A stretch of DNA of 64,000 nt from Gordius sp. MW1 (GCA_964036665.1 OZ038526.1:29512001-29576000); one strand, 5' to 3'; shown: positions 1-12,239, numbered from the stretch's first letter. The notes: a model not told the origin generated them from the letters alone. Translations and numbers: made by a program.

Positions 1-1140
1 ATGGTGTGGCAAAATCTGAGATACAAATAGACATCGTTTGGCCTTGCGCCTTATTGATTGTCATTGCGAATGCCAACCTATTTGGAAATTGAATGCGTTT
101 GAATTCAATCGGCACATATGTGGGAATCATAGGGAGTGGCAGCATACATGTTCACCTCGGAACTTGCCATTCAAAATGCTAACTTCGAGTTTTTCATTAA
201 TATTTTAATGGCACGGCCAATGCGATGCCATTTTTGTATCGTATATCGGCAAGAATGATCGAAATGAGAAATGTTTTGCCACTTCCACCTGATGCCCACA
301 AAAAAAACTTGTGCCGAAACTATCAGCAAAATGCGGTCGTAAATGGTTTTTTGTTTATGAGTTAGTGGTGGGACATTGCGAGTAACAATCGCTGCCATTT
401 CTAAAGTATTGTACTGCAGTTCAACACTCATATCAGTGCTGAGTAAATCAGATGTACATCGATTTGGTTAACTCATACCAAAAGGACTAATTTTAAAATT
501 GACAATGCAAAGATCCTATAGCTATCAAGATGCTTCAATATACATTGCGTCGCTGAATGATAACGTTAGATCGTTGCACCTTGAAGGATGTAGATATGAT
601 CAGTCATTGAATTATTGCTTATACCACAACGTTTGTGTGCGGGGTGGGAAACATGCAGTCAACACTATAGTGAATAGTAGACGGATTTGTGTTCCTATAC
701 AGTTTAATGCTGATTCAGTAAGAATACTGTCTCGATGTTTGTCGTCTTCTAGCAAGCCTAATGTAAGGCATGCACTTTCATACGCTAGATACCGTTGTCC
801 ATTTACTTTACATATATCGTGAAATGACAATGAGCCGGTGCCATTAACCAACAACAGTCGCAGTTGAAAGAACTCAGTCTGACTTGAATTGACTGTATAT
901 ATACGACGGCGATGATCGATTAAAATATCCACATGGGCTATGATTATGTTTTTAGTAACAATATCAAACAATAATTTATCAGTACACGGATTTGGAATTT
1001 CTGCCTAAACTAAACTATCGATGTCTTCAGGAGACATTTTGTCGATGAACTAAATCAAAATGTGAGCATGTGCTAATCCTCGCATTTGCCACTCATTCGA
1101 ATACACTCAGCAACGTGCGGGGCCAAATATTATGGCTGAT
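1..1140 (-). pseudogene. Helitron Rep/helicase relic (C-terminal side runs off the window)
   Basis: Read on the minus strand this is a decayed Helitron RepHel. Near 1080 the Rep-like stretch EWQMRGLAHAHILI is seen, followed by AEIPNPCTDK and IVTKN. The linker before the helicase (about 971-612) carries FFQLRLLLVNG, GSLSFHDICKVNG and ACLTLGLLEDD, all typical of Helitron helicases. At 431-171 come the start of the PIF1-like helicase (ELQYNTLEMAAIV, then LTHKQKTIYDRI) and a garbled Walker A region. At about 130-30 lies the helicase motif VI stretch QFPNRLAFAMTINKAQGQT. In-frame stops and frame changes occur throughout, and the N-terminal Rep part and the 5' end are not seen. Rolling-circle transposon class is secure from the motifs; the clade is not determined. 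Open frames on the plus strand here are antisense shadows. Confidence 0.85.
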
Positions 1141-1483
1141 ATGTTAATAAATAGAATACTTCCCTTTTATATATGAAAGACTATTTACATTGTTGCATTT
1201 TACAGTATCCCTGTATGACATCATATGACGTCATAAGGTTGCGTTTAATTGACATTTTATTAAATGTCAAAACGTATAAAACAAAAAAACTTGACCGTCC
1301 TCTCACTTAGAGTTTTAGAATAAAGTTTAAACCATATTTTTAGACTTACCAAATATTCGCAAATGTTTATAAAAATCGGTTAAACCATTTCGGAGGAGTT
1401 TAATTACAAACACCGTGACACGAGAATTTTATATATTAGATTAAAATAATTATTTTAGCATCCTTCTAGCCTCTAATTAATAC
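1141..1483. other. AT-rich non-coding
   Basis: No coding or RNA signal is seen between the Helitron relic and the next repeat. Confidence 0.4.
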
Positions 1484-1960
1484 ACAGATCTACAAACATT
1501 CACGTTGTGAATCCATTTAGCAACCAGACCTATAATTCTAATAACCGCCCCAATATCTATCCAAGCACACATGAAGGGGGCGGGAGGGGATTAGAAAGAG
1601 AGGAGAGTAGGTGAAGGGAGAGAGAGATGTGTTATTAAACATCGCCTATGTATTTTAGTGTACTCCGTTTTCTAACCATAGTGAAACGAATTATAAAATA
1701 TGGATGGGGTTCACCTAAACGTAAATTTAAATATAGAGGTGCAAAAAATACTAAAATAATGGTCCAATATGTATGAAACTTTAATCTACAGGAATTAATT
1801 TATATTTTTCTGTAAAAATTAAAAATGCCCTGGCAATATAGTCAAAAAAGGATAAAAGAACATTTATTGCACCTTCAACATCGTTTATCTAAAATGCCGG
1901 GAGCTTTGGACAAAAACAGATTATAGTTCGGCGCAAAATTCTGTATCAGAATTATAGGTT
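1484..1960 (-). repeat. dispersed repeat family A (DNA-transposon-like), copy 1
   Basis: Read on the minus strand, this stretch matches 50858-51400 over several hundred bases: the gtgcaataaatg block, the gattaaagtttcata block and the purine/pyrimidine-biased tctctcctctctttc block occur in the same order. A shorter copy lies at 32085-32395. One end has acacagatctacaaacattc, which matches the terminal inverted repeat of the 32-kb copy. No coding sequence is seen. It is probably a non-autonomous DNA transposon; the superfamily is unresolved. Confidence 0.6.
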
Positions 1961-2316
1961 CGATTGCACGATGGTTAACTAACTACAGTCCCTCTGAAAT
2001 AAAAGTAATTGATCACAGTTTTTTTAAATTTACAGATTTAATTAATTCAAACCATGGGATATAGGCTAAATCCCGAAAACGCAGAATCTCGAAACTACGA
2101 TAATGGTATTGCTACGATTTTCAAATTTCCATATGTTTTTTAGTTTAAAGTATTATCACATCCCCAATTAAATTATGTACATTCAATCCATTAATTCAAG
2201 AGCTGGATTTGGGTGCAACCTTTAAAATTTACTTATGTGTCAATCACATTTAATTTGTTAAATTTATACAATAAACCATTTAGTACATTAATGTTTAAGA
2301 TTATTACAAGCAAACA

Positions 2317-2727
2317 TAAATATAGTCTTAATGTCAGTTATTAAATTTTCAATATCTACAAACATATTAATGCAGTCTTAATCATTGCTCTATGTTATTT
2401 ATCTTTATATTTTATAAGACATTTTATTCAGTAATATATTCAAGGTAGTATATATCTAAAAATTTGTAAAAGGGCTGCAATTAATAAACACAAATTTTTA
2501 AATAAAAGCAAATTAAAATATAGTCTTAATTGCAGTTGCAATATCCACAAACATATTAATGCAGTATTAATTATTGCTCTATGTTAATTTATTTTAATAT
2601 TTTTTAAGACATTTTATTCAATAATATATTCAAGGTAGTATCTATCTTAAAATTTTGGGGCTCTAGCAAATAAAAAAATAGCCATATAAAATTTTCAATA
2701 TCTACAAACAGATTAATGCAGTGTTAC
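2317..2727. repeat. diverged direct repeats, three units
   Basis: The motif caatatctacaaacatatta with the following tgcagt recurs at about 2350, 2542 and 2696, giving spacings near 192 and 153 bp. In the first two units it is preceded by atagtcttaat and followed about 90 bp later by aatatattcaaggtagtat. This is an AT-rich satellite-like local duplication with no coding content. Confidence 0.6.
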
Positions 2728-3525
2728 TGATCTATTATCCAAATTTTCTAACAAAAGGGATTTCCATTCTCTAGATAGTGACAGTCTTAGGGCAATATTA
2801 TCTTATCAATAATTTTTGGCCTATTTTTACGCAATGTTCTCCTCATTGTTCGTTTCATTGACATATATCTTCCACTTCTTCATGTTTTGGTAAAGTACAT
2901 CATTGTGTACTTAATAGGATTAATTAATTCCATGATTTTAATTATGTTAGGATTACCTTAGATATTGATTTCAAAGGATTATTAGTTATGGCATCCTTTA
3001 AGTTATACTTTGTCACTAAATATTGATACTCATCTGTTTCAGGTTCGTGGTTGTGATTATTTCATAATCTAGCTATATTTTTACAATATATTAAATTGCA
3101 AGGGCATTTCAAATTCCTGCATATATAGTAGGTTATGATCTGAGTAATTTTGTCAGTGACATATAGATAATCATTGAGCATCAAGATTATTTTTCCTTTT
3201 TGGGATGGCAAAAATATTATATCTAAATTATTTGAGGGTTATACTAATTTAAACTAAACCAATTTACTTTGTGAATTTTCAGCTGGTGGAGGGGTTGGTT
3301 GATCATCCTGTGTAGGGGTCTTCTCATTAGCATCTAGTAAGCAATTCTCAGTACTAACTACACTTGAACCTAAAATATTTCAATTTTTTAAGAATAATTT
3401 ATAAAATGTTGTTACTTTGTTGACCCATTATAATTGCAGATATATTTTCAACAAGTTTGGCATTTGTTCCATTGAAAATATTTAGTTTTCATTTGATGCC
3501 AAAATTTTATAAATAAAGCTATAGT
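2728..3525. other. AT-rich non-coding
   Basis: There are no open frames of note and no recognisable element ends up to the target duplication of the RTE LINE. Confidence 0.4.
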
Positions 3526-3540
3526 ATGTTACTTTGAATA
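3526..3540 (+). repeat. left target-site duplication of the RTE LINE
   Basis: atgttactttgaata is repeated exactly at 7721-7735. The last base may belong to the element, so the duplication is 14 or 15 bp. Confidence 0.9.
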
Positions 3541-4124
3541 ACACTACCAACGACGGTCCCTCCGTGTTAAAAAGTGGAGGGTTGGCGTCGGGTCGGCCGG
3601 CTGTAAAAAAGCAACTCCAAACAACATGGCAGCTTCAAATACGAACTCATACCTGAATGCTAGGGCGTCCTCCCCAAACGACGCGCATTGCATCATCCCC
3701 CCGTGCATTGTGAAAAGTATACAATGGTTACCGCCTCTCTCACAACTAGTGTTGTGTAGCGCGCCCTAGGGTGTGCTGAGGGGGTATTGTAGTCTTATGA
3801 AAAAGAGCCACACCCACACTGTTAGTCTCCTTTTCTGGTGAAGACATTTAGTGTGGGTGTGTTGAATACCGACCATTAGCTAGTCTACTATTTTTTCATA
3901 GAGACCCGATAAACCCTTAGATACAATATGCTAAGGGGGTGTTATTAGCTAGTTGTTATTGTCATCATCATCAACATGACGTATGCTGTTGTGCGTGCAG
4001 TGTAGTCAAATTTGTTAATCTAAGCTATCCTATCTATAACTGTAAGTAAACTAATATTAAATTAAAGACTTTTCTAAGTTATGGATAGAACATTTAACTT
4101 TTACTTTTATTATAACAATTTAGT

Positions 4125-4582
4125 CAGGTGCGTACGCAGGATTGTTAAATTTTTTCCCTTTTTTTTGGGGGGGGGGGGTGTAACCGGAAGGAAGGGTTAC
4201 AATATCAAATAAATTGTTTCTAAACTTGGTGTTTTTGTTATGCCCCTCCAAAAATATAATGTTCTTGAGCCCTTGTAATTTTTACACAAATTATAAATTA
4301 TTTTTATCTTTCGACTAATTTTTATCTGTAACAAGTAAAAGCCCAACATACATTTTATTTCAAAAAAATCATTTATATCCAAAAAAATAGTTACAAAAAA
4401 TTTAACCATCAAAATTTTATAACCCCCTCCTTCAAAAAATCCTTCCTATGTTTCTAGGTTTTTATAAGTGTGTTAAAGTCTTTGATGTAACTAAACTATA
4501 ATATTTTAACCCATTTAATTTAGTTATTAATCAAAAACTTTTCAGGAATTTCCTATTCCCCGCCCCCTCATTTACGCCACTG
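4125..4582. mobile_element. MITE inserted in the RTE leader
   Basis: The ends are inverted and related: caggtgcgtacgcagg on the left, and cagtggcgtaaatgagg when the right end is read in reverse. The CAGTGGCGTA-type terminus resembles those of hAT elements. The interior is AT-rich with G- and C-homopolymers and has no coding capacity. Flanking 8-bp duplications are not convincing (aatttagt against atttatcc), so superfamily assignment is tentative. Confidence 0.55.
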
Positions 4583-4809
4583 ATTTATCCACAGTGTTGC
4601 TATTTTATGTTAAAAAAAAATAAATAGTACAACCCTCATGCCTTATTTGTTTCATCAATGTGATGTTTAATGTGACTAATGTAATGGCACATGTGGCGGT
4701 TCTATTTTCTACAATTTAGGACCATGGGGGAGGGGATTAGTAAAAAAAGGGACCTTACACTAGGCAAGCGCGTCTTAAGAGGGACCTTTATAAGGGTGTG
4801 GCTTCTTAG

Positions 4810-7510
4810 TGTCTTTCTTTCTATTAAGGTGTGGGTGTAAAATGGCGCGCCGCATAACAACACTACTCACAACGAAGGCGGTTAAGGAATCTAGTTGTCG
4901 AACGGACAAGAGTGGGCAGCTGGAATGTGGGAACGCTGACGGGGAAGAGCATCGAGGTTGCGCAGATGCTAAAAGGCGAAGGATTCACATAGCGTGTCTA
5001 CAAGAAACGCGGTGGCATGGAACAAAAGCCAGGGAGCTAGGAGATGGTTACAAGCTATACTACTCGGGTTCCCCATCACGGAAGAACGGGGTCGGTATAG
5101 TGCTTAGCAATTCTTTTAAGGACAAGGTAGTCGAAGTCAAACGATGCTCGGATAGATTGATGTGCATAAAGCTGGCGGATCAAGGCGGCCTTGTCAATGT
5201 TATTTGTGCGTATTCGCCTCAGGTTGGATGTTCCGAAAATGAGAAGGACGAATTCTATGAGAAGCTCAAAAAAGAAATACGCTACGTGAAGCCTGATGAG
5301 AATCTCATCATCGGAGCAGATTTTAATGGGCACGTTGGGAAAGAAAGGGGCGTGTACGAACGAAATCACGGCTGGGGTGAAGAATAAAGAGGGAGAGAAG
5401 TTACTACAGATGGCGCAAGCTTACGATATGGCCATTGTGAATACCTTCTCGTACCGAACATTTAGCGACGTACAGCAGTGGGGATCATCTTACACAGGTC
5501 AACTACATCCTAGTGAAGCGCAAAAATTTGTGGCAAGTTAAAGATTGCAAGGTTATACTGGGGGAAGAAATCGCCAAACAACATCGGCCAGTTGTCCTCG
5601 ATATAGCAAGAAAGATTTATCCCGAAAGGAGAAAAGTCTAAACGCCAAGGACAAAGTACGAAAAGCTTAAGGATGATCGTGCAAATGAAATGTTTCACGC
5701 TCGAGCAACTCTCTTGAAGGTTGCAGGCTTGGGGGGCGACATTAACAAAAGGTAGGACACCGTTGCAAATGTTCTAAAGGAAACAGCCTTTCAAATCTTG
5801 GGACGAACTAAGGGCGGCAGAGCACACAAGCGGGAACTATGGTGGTGGAATGACTCGGTCAAAGAGGCTATAGAAAAAAAGAAGGCGTTGTACCTACGAT
5901 GGTACAAAACGAAGAAAGGAGAAGACTACGTGGTTTATCGTGAAGCGAAACGCAAAGCTAAGATAGCGGTTGCGATAGCGAAGAACGAGGCTTACACCGA
6001 ATGGCAAACAAGCTCGATACCAAGGGCGGCGACATAGTCATGTATAAACTCGCAAAGATTAGGGAGAAAAAAAGTCGAGATGTCGCGACACTGAAAGTCA
6101 TTAAAAGCGAAGAGGGACGAACGTTGTGCAAACCGAAGGAAGTCATCAAAAGAGGGAAAGATTATTTCCAAAATATGATGAACAAAATGAATGATAGAAG
6201 ACCGCTAGAGAGGGTGGAACCGAACTCGAACTTAATATTACCATTGCAGGCTTATGAAGTAGGAGCGCAACTAACGAAGATGCGGAAAGGGAAAGCGCTA
6301 GGTCCCGATGATTTACCGATCGAAGCTTGGCTTGGGTGCAAATGAGAAGGAATCGATATAATGACAGGCTTATTTAACGCTATGCTGTATGAGAGTCGTA
6401 TCCCTGACCAATGGAGGGAAAGTACGATCATACCCATATACAAAGGCAAAGGAGACGCGCAGGAATGTGGCAACTTTAGAGGTATCAAATTGACCTGCCA
6501 CTCACTAAAACTACTAGAAAGGGTGCTAGTGAAAAGGCTCAATGACGAAGTTTGTCTCTAGCCCAATCAGTTTGGATTCGTGGCCGGTAAATCAACGATG
6601 GATCCAATTTTGCGTTGAAGCAGACGATGGAAAAATATGGCGACATAAGAAAGAACTTACACATGGTCTTCATCGATTTAGAAAAGGCCTACGATACGGT
6701 TCCGAGAGACTTAATATGGTGGTCCCTTAGAGCCAGAAATATACCCGAAGGATATGTTCGACTTATCAAGGAAATGTATAATGGCGCGGTTGCATCTGCT
6801 AGGACTACCGTAGGAGAAACGAAACCCTTCCGAATAATGATTGGACTACATCAAGGGTCAGCGTTAAGCCCATTCTTGTTTAATCTAATTATGGATACAA
6901 TAACAAAAGACTTGCACAAGCCAGCCCCTTGGACTATGCTATATGCCGATGATATTGTCCTATGCGATGAAACAAGAGAAGGTTTTCATCAGGTGAAAAA
7001 ATGGTCAGAACGTTTTCGGATTTAGGGTTAAAGGTCAGCGAGAAGAAAACGGTTTACATGCAAACGATGGGCGGTAGTCCGCAAATGCACGAAAATGACG
7101 GTCCAATGTACACGGAGGTTGATAAGTTCACATATCTTGGCTCGCTATTACATTAAGAGGGAGGATGTACCGCCGAAGTCCATTCTCGGATCAAGAAAGC
7201 ATGGCTCAAGTGGCGCAGCATCTCCGGTGTCATGTGTGACAAAAAGATACCAATTTGGTTGAAAAGCAAGGCGTACAAAACCATCGTGCGACCGGTCTTG
7301 CTTTACCGGAGCGAAACATGGGGTGTAACCAACGCGAAGGAGAAACTCTTGCAAGTCACGCAAATGAATGGTGCGATGGAGCTTAGGCTACACCAAGCTG
7401 GATCGCATGACGAACGAATCCTTATGACAAAGATGGGTATACAAGCGACGAAGGACTTCTTAAGAGAAAATCGACTGCGGTGGTACGGTCATGTATTACG
7501 AAGAGACTAA
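4810..7510 (+). pseudogene. RTE endonuclease-reverse transcriptase reading frame, broken
   Basis: The endonuclease domain begins with SWNVGTLTGKSIEVAQMLK (about 4915-4970). It continues in another frame with RRRIHIACLQETRW (catalytic Glu) and then GADFNGHVG, and a third frame gives LTQVNYILVKRKNLW. The reverse transcriptase follows: KGKALGPDDLPIEAW, then STIIPIYKGKG, NFRGIKL, HMVFIDLEKAYDTVPR, GLHQGSALSPFLFNLIMD and the catalytic MLYADDIVL near 6945. The tail shows LLYRSETWGV and ENRLRWYGHVLRRD (to about 7508), the usual C-terminus of this clade. I count at least four frame changes and several stops (for example at about 4970, 5375, 6340, 6560 and 7155). It is therefore a fossil coding region, although motif content is nearly complete. 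Confidence 0.85.
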
Positions 7511-7720
7511 GACGATGTCACACGGCGAACGCTGGAGATGGACGAGCCTGGAAGAAGAGGAAGGGGCAGACCACGTGCCACCTGGAAACGACTGGTCGAA
7601 AAAGATATGGACGTCTAACAGATGGAAATTGGCATAGCATGTACGCGACTCAAATGGAAGAGGCTGCTGAAAACTTACCCCACGTCTGTGGGATTTTCAA
7701 CACGATAAAGGAGAAGAAAG

Positions 7721-7735
7721 ATGTTACTTTGAATA
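7721..7735 (+). repeat. right target-site duplication of the RTE LINE
   Basis: Exact copy of the 15 bases at 3526-3540. Confidence 0.9.
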
Positions 7736-8195
7736 CAATTTTCAGAATGCTCAGTTGTGACTAGGCAATTATCATTCTTCCGTATAACCTTTCCTGGGCA
7801 ATGACATATAGTATATTGCATGCACTAGTAATACACCTGTCAAAGTTTTCCCTCTCTAACTTTGATATAATCAATGTCTTTATGGGTCAGGATCATGATT
7901 TTTCTATTAGACTTTTAAAACTTTAAAAATAATTTTTATATATTTAAATAATTAAGCTATTTTCTTTATTATCTTGATTTGTTCTCTCAATTAAAAATTC
8001 GGTAAAAGCTTAACTATATGATTGCATTATGATTGCATTTGGCGCCAAGGCAAAATCGCGTTAGACTTCTAGTTTGATTATTTTATTAAAGTTCTCAACC
8101 CCACCCCCCCCCCCCCCCCCTATAGAATATTTTTCGAGTATAATTTGAATACTGCTTTGGTATAAACTTTGGGTAGAAAGGGGCTACTGGAGTAT
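7736..8195. other. AT-rich non-coding with a poly-C tract
   Basis: There is no gene; a run of cytosines lies at about 8102-8120. Confidence 0.4.
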
Positions 8196-8666
8196 GAACA
8201 TTCATCTCAAACAAAAAAAACAAGCCTTTGAATTCATCATATAATCATTCATCATTATATTAAACAAACCAAAACAAAGAGAAAGTGATTTATTAAATCC
8301 TCAAAAAGAATCTTCACCTTATAACCTAAATTATCACAATGACATTAAAAATTTACGTATAAAAACACACCTATTCTCTATTTCAGATAAATAAACATTT
8401 GTAATAATTATTATCATCAAAGCCAAGTGAAGCCCTCAAACATCCATCACATAACCATTTATGAACATTCATCTTAAACAAAAGTTTTCTTAATATGCAG
8501 AATGATTTATTGAAAACAAACCCTTGAATTCATTGCTAATAACCTTACACAATATAATCATTCATCATTATATAAAACCAACCAAAAACAAAGAGAAAGT
8601 GATTTATTAAATTCTCAGTAAGAATATTCACCTCATAACCTAAATTATCACTATGACATTAAACAA
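8196..8666 (+). repeat. two tandem diverged units, likely LINE 5' leader
   Basis: tgaacattcatct, atataatcattcatcattat, aaagagaaagtgatttatta and ataacctaaattatcac occur once from 8196 and again from 8463. The unit is about 270-315 bp. The array directly precedes the N-terminal part of the plus-strand RLE LINE, so tandem promoter-like leader units of that LINE are the likely explanation. Confidence 0.55.
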
Positions 8667-9090
8667 AACACTCTGTCCCTCTTGTAATAGGAAAATATAA
8701 AATAATTGTTTTTCATTACATGGCCCCACAACATTTAGATGCCCTTCTTCTGGTAAGAGTGTACCCCCAATTATTTTTAAACCCCCCTTAACTCTTAATA
8801 TTGAAGAAAGAAATGAACCTTTACTTCTTATAACACCACCTGATTTACCTCAACCCTCTAATTATTATATCAGTGACATAGAACCTAATTATTCATGGAG
8901 CAATGCCTTCCTAGCTCAATCCTCTACTAGTACTATACAGAATACCACGTGGAGCTCCCCCTGCTATGCAACAATTACTTATAAACCTTATCAAATTAAT
9001 TTCTGATAATCCAGAAAAGCCTAAAGGTTGGGATACACTATTTAATTTAGCCTCAAAGATTTTGTTTATTCCTCCAAACAAAGACACCAA
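8667..9090 (+). pseudogene. N-terminal part of the + strand RLE LINE protein
   Basis: It reads LCPSCNRKI, a stop, NNCFSLHGPTTFRCPSS, PPLTLNIEERNEPLLLITPP and then, in a neighbouring frame, GWDTLFNLASKILFIPP. The W...LF.L...IL..P pattern is common just upstream of reverse transcriptase in RLE LINEs. It stops abruptly at the poly-T end of the inserted minus-strand LINE. Confidence 0.6.
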
Positions 9091-11530
9091 TTTTTTTTTA
9101 TTAAAAGTTTATTGAATCAAATACGTAGATATTGACAATACAGGATATGAAATAAATATATAAAAAAAATAAAAATCAGTCTACATCGAAATCATCAGCT
9201 AAAAGAGGCCACGAGTCGGCGAGCGATTTAAAGTTGTATCTCGCTATATGGATACCAAGTCTTTGTTTAAGGAGAAAGGGTATAGAATGTTTGGAGGGAG
9301 GTGAACGTCTTCCTAGCTCCTTAAAAAAACCTAAAGCTTGTTTACCAAAGGTGCCCGAACATGAGGCAACCAAAGGGATAAAAATGTTAGAGTCCAAAAG
9401 GGCTTTGTATTTATTAAATTTTCGCCCCTCAGCGGCCAAAAGAGAATCAATGGTAAGGTTTGAGGGGGCGAAGAGGTCTACGCAGGTAAAATCCCACTTA
9501 ATTGGCAGGCCATTGCTCCAGAGAACCAAAGAGGATCCGTCTGGTCGCATGCACCCTCCAAAGAGGGGTCTGATGGTTCTAAAATAGACGGGATGTTGGC
9601 TATTTTTAGGGCAGTTTGAATTAAAATATTGGCTTTTTGATGTCTAACAATTTATATTTGTTGGCTAGGCAATGTAGGGGATGCCTGGCTTGTTCATCCA
9701 CCCCTACATTACAGTTTCGACACGTAAAAGGTTTTGAAAATTTTATTCCTAGCCGTAGAGCTATGGAATAGGAAATTTCTTGATCTTCTAGCATCGTCCC
9801 TAAGAATAAGGTGGGATAGGCCTCTAGCCATTCGTGGCCAGAGCCATCTAGCATGAATGACCTTAGATTGGCACACTGGGCGGCATCGCAGCTCGAAATT
9901 AGGTAATCGACGGAGCGCGACACCAGCCCAGCATCCCAATCCTTTTGTCGTGAGGTGATTGGTTGGGGTGAATCAGGGTTGACGTTAAGTTTCCACATAG
10001 CTAAAGCTATGGGTAAAAGGGGGTTTTCCCTTATTGGGATTAATTTAAAAACAATATCCTCTACAGATTTGAACGAGGATATGTAGGAGACTAGGGAGAT
10101 GGCGGCAGGGGAACGAATTCCTAGGCCGCCAGCTTTAGTGGGAAGCGATGATTGCAGCCAGCTGTGAGTATCAAATTTTATATTTAAAATGGATTCTAAA
10201 ATGATTTTTATATTTTTTTCATAGAGATTTAAAATATGAGTGTGTAAAAAAGCACCTGAGGATCGAAAACAGTGCTGGATTTTAGATATGTTGAAATAAT
10301 TTTTCATTATATAAAACGCGTGATGTGCTGGTATCATCTTTAAAAGGTCTACTTTAGAGGTTAAAATGTCTAGTTTTTTCACCAAATAATTAGCTAATCC
10401 TAATTTTCCACCTATAGGAGAACCGAGGTGGCACAAAGCTTCTTTTTGTGTGGGTAAAAATGGGAATAAATGGGGGTATTCCGAGCAGTCAGGGGGCTGG
10501 AAAATTTCGCATTTGATTTCATTTAGCTTTAGGCTTAAAATTGGTTCGTAGAGTTTTATAATATTTATAGCTTTGTGAACGTCGTTTGGGTGACCACAAA
10601 AGGTGGCGTCGTCCAGGTACCAAGTGTTTAGCGTTAAATTACAGTCGTTGGATATTTTTCCCACTAATTTGTGAATTCCTATGCAAAATAAGGGTGGACC
10701 GAGGGGATCCCCTTGAAGAGTTTATTTTAAAATTACCAAATTTTAAAAATGAAGTTGATCCGTAGCTCATTAGGATGTAGTTTTAAAACTCTGGAAAATA
10801 CTCGACAAAATTTTCAATGAGGGCCTCCCTTCGGATGCAATTAAAAGCGTTGGAAAAATCTAATTTGACCAGGCAGTGGTCGGGCGGAATAGCTTCTAAA
10901 GTAAGTCTCATTGCATGGCTTGCGGCTTCGCAGCCACCCTTAACACCGAAGCCTAATTGGTGAGGGTTTAATTTCGTCGAAATTTTAGGCTTAATTTTGT
11001 TACAGATAATTTTGGAAATAATTCTTCGAAATGCTCCCCCGATAGCTATAGGTCTAAGGGAATCGTCAGGCTTTTTAATAGCTATTAGTTTGGCGTCAAA
11101 TAATATAGGTATTATGTCATGGGGGATGTTTCCATTCAGGATTATATTACATAAGGATTAAGGAATTTAGGAGGCTTGTTGAGTTCAGATTATTAATTTT
11201 GATTAGATCTTGGAGAAATACTGGGCGAATTCCATCTAACCCGGCTGCAGAATCTAAGGGGAAGGAATTAATGGCATCTGCAACTTCATTACAATCTAAG
11301 GATAAATTTGATTTAGTGATTGGGTATTTGTTTATAGATGAAGGAGGAGGATGCTTTCATTTAAGCTCTTCATATGATTCTAAGCTGCATGAGGCAATTG
11401 TGTTATTACCATAAAAAACCCGGAGAGCCCCTTTAGGGTTAAAATGATTAATTTTGCTGGATACAAGCTTTGCAGTTTGTTGATACAAAAGGAGGTTTGA
11501 TTAGCATAGGGCTTAGGGGTGTGTCAGTGC
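9091..11530 (-). mobile_element. RLE-type LINE, - strand, 5'-truncated, inserted in its + strand relative
   Basis: The 3' end with a poly-T tract (poly-A on the element strand) is at 9092-9101; the 5' truncation lies near 11520-11530. On the minus strand the following are seen in order: KGALRVFYGNNTIA, PLDSAAGLDGIRPVFLQDL, SLRPIAIGGAFRR, LNPHQLGFGVKGGCEAASHA, LVKLDFSNAFN, QGDPLGP, the catalytic NTWYLDDATFCG (about 10620), a CRNCNVGVDEQARHPLHC knuckle (about 9715) and the RLE domain MRPDGSSLVLW...WDFTCVDLFAPSNL (9550-9460). The protein ends ADDFDVD with a stop at 9176. Two frame changes near 9640-9550 and upstream stops mark it as defective. It is better preserved than its host copy. Confidence 0.85.
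9176..11480 (-). pseudogene. reverse transcriptase-RLE endonuclease of the inserted LINE
   Basis: The longest open piece (10664-9621, 347 codons) runs from the catalytic YLDDA motif through thumb and connection to the CCHC knuckle. The terminal open piece (9550-9176, 124 codons) is the restriction-like endonuclease with RPDG, the WDFTCVD acidic residue and the FNKYKALL stretch, matching the C-terminal RLE of the R2/NeSL/Hero group. In these LINEs the enzyme nicks the target DNA and primes reverse transcription from the nick. The two pieces lie in different frames. Confidence 0.8.
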
Positions 11531-11606
11531 TAAAGTTGAGGATTTAATCTTTAAGTTATCCAAACATATCAAAGAAGCAATTCTAAATTTCAACAACGGA
11601 ATACCC

Positions 11607-12170
11607 CTACAATGTTAAATAAACAGACATCAAAGATAGACATATCCTTATCACAAAGAGTAAATCAAATCTCAAAAAAAATCCATTCTTACTATCGTGT
11701 ACCCATACACGAAGAATGAAGTTAGCGTATCCGGAGATACAAGTATACAAAGACTAAGCCAGATGTTTACTTTGTTTGTAAAAGGTATAGACGCCGCCGC
11801 CACACGTCTCTCCTTTTCTAATTAAGTTTAGTACGCATATTAAATCCCCCCCCCCCGACGCGCTGATATTATTTATTTTATCCCCATATATGATTGTGTA
11901 TCACTGATAATATGCCTGAGTCATTATGATAGTACGGGGATATCTTTTAGATATTAATTAATTTATTCTTGGTTGTATTTGTGTAATAGAAATAAAGTTT
12001 ATACACAAGAGAGATTTTAGTTTAATAATACGACATTTTACCGGGGAGAAGGTGGGTTTTCCCCGGCCCCCTATCATCCAGTAAAATCTCCCCAATATAT
12101 CTCTAAAAACTCCCCAATATATTCTAAATGACCTATCCCCCTTTTCATCAATTTAATCCTGCCACGAATA
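11607..12170. other. unassigned insert within the + strand LINE
   Basis: LINE coding similarity stops at about 11607 and returns near 12180. The intervening bases contain a poly-C run, an aataaag signal near 11990 and a hairpin built on ccggggagaa/ttccccgg near 12040. It may be a third nested element, such as a solo terminal repeat or a short DNA element, but no ends or duplications could be recognised. Confidence 0.35.
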
Positions 12171-12239
12171 TTCTTCCCAAGTTATTCTGGGTCCAACAAG
12201 TTTTTAATCATATCACATAAAAAGGCTTGGATATGAAAC

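Larger units (their letters stand above)
3541..7720 (+). mobile_element. RTE-clade LINE, near full length
   Basis: Exact 15-bp target duplications flank 4,180 bp. The 5' leader (3541 to about 4800, broken by a MITE at 4125-4582) starts acactaccaacgac; the same start is seen in a second copy at 51496. The body encodes an apurinic endonuclease and a reverse transcriptase. The 3' end is very short and purine-rich (gataaaggagaagaaag), as is usual for RTE elements, which end in simple repeats rather than long poly(A). The exact duplications suggest a fairly recent insertion, but the reading frame is broken in several places, so this copy is not autonomous. Confidence 0.9.

Noticed and set aside
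499-822. Open frame on the + strand
   Set aside because: Antisense shadow of the Helitron helicase linker on the minus strand.
5076-5369. Minus-strand open frame in the RTE region
   Set aside because: Antisense shadow of the endonuclease domain.
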